Of a DNA stretch of 50,115 nt, positions 47,926 to 50,115 are shown in pieces. This DNA is from Modicisalibacter sp049808615 (lineage in GTDB: Bacteria; Pseudomonadota; Gammaproteobacteria; Pseudomonadales; Halomonadaceae), in NCBI RefSeq assembly GCF_049808615.1, contig NZ_JBNCAN010000028.1, positions 1-50,115 of the forward strand, read 5' to 3'. Every line of letters starts with the position of its first letter. The first letter of the stretch is position 1. Under the pieces are notes generated by a model. The model saw nothing but the letters and a program-made list of their open reading frames with translations. It was not told the DNA's origin and ran no database searches. Both the position numbers and the translations under genes were made by a program.

Positions 47926-48791
47926 CTACCCCCAGCAGCACCACCGAAAAACTGCAGAAGGTTCTCGCCCGCGCCGGCCTGGGATCGCGCCGCGAGATGG
48001 AAACCGCCATCAGCGCCGGGCGCGTCAAGGTCAACGGCCAGGTCGCCACCCTGGGCGATCGCATCGAGGCGCGGGACAAGGTCACCTTCGACGATCGCCC
48101 GCTCAACCTGCGCGGCGCCGAGGAAGTGCCGCGCCGGGTCATCATGTACAACAAGCCCGAAGGCGAGCTGTGCACCCGCAAGGACCCGGAAGGCCGGCGC
48201 ACCGTGTTCGAGCGTCTGCCGCGCCTCAAGGGCGAGCGCTGGATCGCCATCGGCCGCCTGGACATCAACACCAGTGGTCTGTTGCTGTTCACCACCGACG
48301 GCGAACTGGCCAACCGCCTGATGCACCCCTCGACTCAGGTGGAGCGCGAATACGCCGTGCGGGTGATGGGCGAGGTCAAGCGCGAGCAGGTCGTGGCCAT
48401 GGTCGAGGGCGTGATGCTCGAGGATGGCCCGGCGCGCTTCACCGACGTGCAGGAGTTCGGCGGCGAAGGCATCAACACCTGGTTTCACGTGGTGATCATG
48501 GAAGGGCGCAACCGCGAGGTGCGTAGGCTGTGGGAGTCCCAGGGGCTCACTGTCAGCCGCCTGAAGCGGGTGCGCTACGGCAATATCTTCATCGACAAGC
48601 GGGCCAAGGCCGGCGAATGGGTCGAACTCACCCAGGACGAGATCGACGATCTTTCCAATCTGGCGGGTCTGGAGCCGCGCAAGGTGCCGGACATGACCCC
48701 GGAGGAACAGAACCGCTGGAGCCGCGACAAGAACAAGCGCCGCCCGGTGCGCGCCATGCGCAAACCCAAGGAGCCGCGGCGTAAGCGCTGA
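47922..48791 (+). CDS. rluB: 23S rRNA pseudouridine synthase B
   Basis: A 289-residue enzyme that makes pseudouridine 2605 of 23S rRNA (E. coli numbering). An S4 RNA-binding domain spans residues 8-55 (EKLQKVLARAGLGSRREME). The catalytic aspartate is D114 in GRLDINTSGLLLFT. The tail (DKNKRRPVRAMRKPKEPRRKR) is strongly basic, as in RluB, and distinguishes it from RluE or RluF. The start overlaps scpB by 4 nt. A strong terminator ends the scpA-scpB-rluB operon. Confidence 0.93.
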   Translation: MTTPSSTTEKLQKVLARAGLGSRREMETAISAGRVKVNGQVATLGDRIEARDKVTFDDRPLNLRGAEEVPRRVIMYNKPEGELCTRKDPEGRRTVFERLPRLKGERWIAIGRLDINTSGLLLFTTDGELANRLMHPSTQVEREYAVRVMGEVKREQVVAMVEGVMLEDGPARFTDVQEFGGEGINTWFHVVIMEGRNREVRRLWESQGLTVSRLKRVRYGNIFIDKRAKAGEWVELTQDEIDDLSNLAGLEPRKVPDMTPEEQNRWSRDKNKRRPVRAMRKPKEPRRKR

Positions 48792-48816
48792 AGTGTTGAG
48801 CGGGTTTTTAAGGCAA

Positions 48817-48848
48817 AGGCTTGCCCCGTGAATGGGGCAAGCCTTTTT
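48817..48848 (+). terminator. Rho-independent terminator of scpA-scpB-rluB
   Basis: AGGCTTGCCCC and GGGGCAAGCCT are perfect 11-bp arms around a six-base loop, followed by TTTTT. It is the clearest terminator of the window. Confidence 0.95.
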
Positions 48849-48941
48849 CAATTAATTTCTAAAGTTCATTTTCTCGTTGCCGTTATTAGTTTGGGACATT
48901 CACTTAATCTCAGCACTATTCAAGCAGCGTAGGAAAAGAAA

Positions 48942-49679
48942 ATGAAGAAAGTCGCCATCGCCATCGCCCTCGCCATTGCCACCGCCGCTTCGGTTTCAAC
49001 CGCCGCTCAGGCTCAGGGCGTCTATGTGTTTGGTGAATACAATCACTCTCAACTCGAATCGAGCGAAGGCGAAGCAATTGCCGATTCTGTTGCGAACGAA
49101 CTAGATGGATGGGTACAGGAAGGGAATGATCTCGGTGGGGATCTGACCGGAACCCGCAACGATTCTTCTGACGACAGCGATTCCGGCTTCGGAATCGGCA
49201 TCGGCTTCCGTTTCCATGAAAACTTCGCTGCAGAACTGGCCTACAAGGACCTCGGTGAAGCTACCTACGGTAGTGAAGTAGCCATCGCCGGCACCGATCC
49301 GATCGGAGGCAATGTCGATGGCTCTGGCTACTTCGACGGCGGCTATGAGTCGGACGCAGTGATTTTGCGCGGGGTCGGCATCCTGCCGATCACCGAGAGC
49401 TTCTCGCTGGAAGCCCTGCTGGGTGTCGCCTACGTCGATACCGATTATCACGCTGAGGAAGGGCTGCGCGGCGAAGTCCCAAGATCCGGGACGCGTATTG
49501 GTGGCTCCGACAGCGACTCCGATTTCACCGCCACCTACGGCCTGGGCGCATCATTCCAGTTCACCGACACCGTGGCCGCCTACGGCCGCTGGGAGCGCAT
49601 CCACGACATCGATACCGCCGACTATCTGGACGATATGGAAGCCGATACCTTTGCTGCCGGCCTGCGCTACTCGTTTTAA
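48942..49679 (+). CDS. Outer membrane beta-barrel protein
   Basis: A 245-residue secreted protein. Residues 1-24 form a signal peptide (KKVAIAIALAIATAA, cleavage near AQA-QG). The mature part starts with VYVFGEYNHSQL, shows alternating strands (SGFGIGIGFRFHENFAAELAYKDLG; TYGLGASFQFTDTVAAYGRWERI) and ends in AGLRYSF with terminal Phe. This fits the OmpA-like eight-strand barrel group (OMP_b-brl). Acidic loops rich in Asp and Ser (NDSSDDSDSG, GGSDSDSD) suit a salt-loving organism. AGGAAAAGAAA precedes the ATG. It is unrelated in detail to the OmpW protein at 3.0 kb. Confidence 0.8.
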   Translation: MKKVAIAIALAIATAASVSTAAQAQGVYVFGEYNHSQLESSEGEAIADSVANELDGWVQEGNDLGGDLTGTRNDSSDDSDSGFGIGIGFRFHENFAAELAYKDLGEATYGSEVAIAGTDPIGGNVDGSGYFDGGYESDAVILRGVGILPITESFSLEALLGVAYVDTDYHAEEGLRGEVPRSGTRIGGSDSDSDFTATYGLGASFQFTDTVAAYGRWERIHDIDTADYLDDMEADTFAAGLRYSF

Positions 49680-49737
49680 GAAATCGTCAGTAAAAAGGTG
49701 GCTCTCGAAGCCAAGCCTGTCGATGTAAGTTCGCTTC

Positions 49738-49758
49738 ATGTTCATTGATCATGAACAT
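49738..49758. repeat. 8-bp inverted repeat after the barrel gene
   Basis: ATGTTCAT and ATGAACAT are exact reverse complements around TGATC. It lies between the barrel gene stop and its terminator and may add mRNA stability. Confidence 0.4.
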
Positions 49759-49760
49759 TT

Positions 49761-49792
49761 CCGACGCCAGAAACCCTGGCGTCGGTTTTTTT
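49761..49792 (+). terminator. Rho-independent terminator of the barrel gene
   Basis: CCGACGCCAG and CTGGCGTCGG are perfect 10-bp arms around a five-base loop, followed by seven T. Confidence 0.95.
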
Positions 49793-50115
49793 ATCTGATC
49801 CAGTCGTTGGTCACGTATCGCGATTCGCTGCTTTTATGGCGGATTAATGTCGAACGGGCGCAGATAGAAAAGTGGCAAAACGGTTCTTGAGACATGGCCC
49901 CCGATGGGTCAGGTGTTGAATGTGACCACTGAGCCCGCCCTCTAGCTCTCCCTCAAAATATCTTCTGGCTTCACATGCCGCCTTTTATGAATCACGGCTA
50001 GCCCGGATATTGCACCGGGCTGGTCAGCAGCGCCCAGATTCCGAGGGCGCGGGCCGTTGCCGCGCCCAAGCCTCTAATTTGATGGTTTTTTGATCAGTTC
50101 TTTGGTTTCAGAACG
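49793..50115. other. Right-edge region with no clear gene; possible insertion-sequence relic
   Basis: No complete frame of note is present. On the minus strand, 50093-49998 reads as a protein-like tail, GLGAATARALGIWALLTSPV then QYPG and a stop, preceded by an in-frame stop at 50096-50094. It reminds me of transposase C-termini, but this is weak. Hairpins CCCGG/CCGGG (50001-50018) and GGGCGCGG/CCGCGCCC (50045-50067) also occur. The region continues beyond the window. Confidence 0.3.

Noticed and set aside
47535..48851. Minus-strand frame of 438 codons across scpB and rluB
   Set aside because: Both plus-strand genes are certain from motifs and ATGA overlaps; the antisense frame also crosses the rluB terminator and shows no family features.

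Overview
The window looks like a chromosomal segment of a GC-rich gammaproteobacterium. The proteins resemble E. coli and Pseudomonas relatives (RadD, MltF, PurL, TesB, an E. coli-type cellulose locus), and the overall flavour suggests Halomonadaceae (a Halomonas-like organism). The genus is inference only; no rRNA or tRNA gene is present to confirm it. I see no prophage, CRISPR array or complete insertion sequence. Two small structured repeat elements stand out.

Layout. 1-4.7 kb: a MocR-type PLP regulator, a Gpr/YghZ-type aldo/keto reductase, an OmpW porin and an extensin-like protein. 4.7-16.1 kb: a DUF429-like protein, katG on the minus strand, a DAACS symporter, a UbiA-family prenyltransferase, a clade-3 catalase, a GNAT acetyltransferase, and a probable peptide-use pair (POT symporter plus prolyl aminopeptidase). 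16.2-25.4 kb: a PQQ-type sugar dehydrogenase lipoprotein, a GFA-like zinc protein, a creatininase-family hydrolase, an unknown secreted protein, a YebC/YeeN regulator, a secreted M20 dipeptidase, a DUF3565 protein, tesB, tadA and mltF. 25.5-29.8 kb: purL and a small zinc-ribbon gene.

30.0-44.1 kb is the centrepiece: a complete E. coli-type (type II) cellulose locus. One minus-strand operon, bcsR-Q-A-B-Z-C, and one divergent plus-strand operon, bcsE-F-G, flank a very AT-rich control region. Most junctions overlap by 4-16 nt, so translational coupling is likely. BcsG predicts phosphoethanolamine-modified cellulose. BcsE keeps an RxxD c-di-GMP motif, whereas the PilZ domain of BcsA carries Ala where the signature DxSxxG has Ser. 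A 146-bp MITE-like element with near-perfect terminal repeats sits just downstream of bcsC.

44.1-48.8 kb: radD, then the coupled chromosome-segregation genes scpA-scpB and rluB, closed by a strong terminator. The most unusual local structure is a 66-bp element with 9-bp perfect inverted ends, inserted in frame inside the zinc-finger part of radD and translated as about 22 extra residues. 48.9-50.1 kb: a second outer-membrane barrel protein with a strong terminator, then about 320 bp with no clear gene that may be an insertion-sequence relic.
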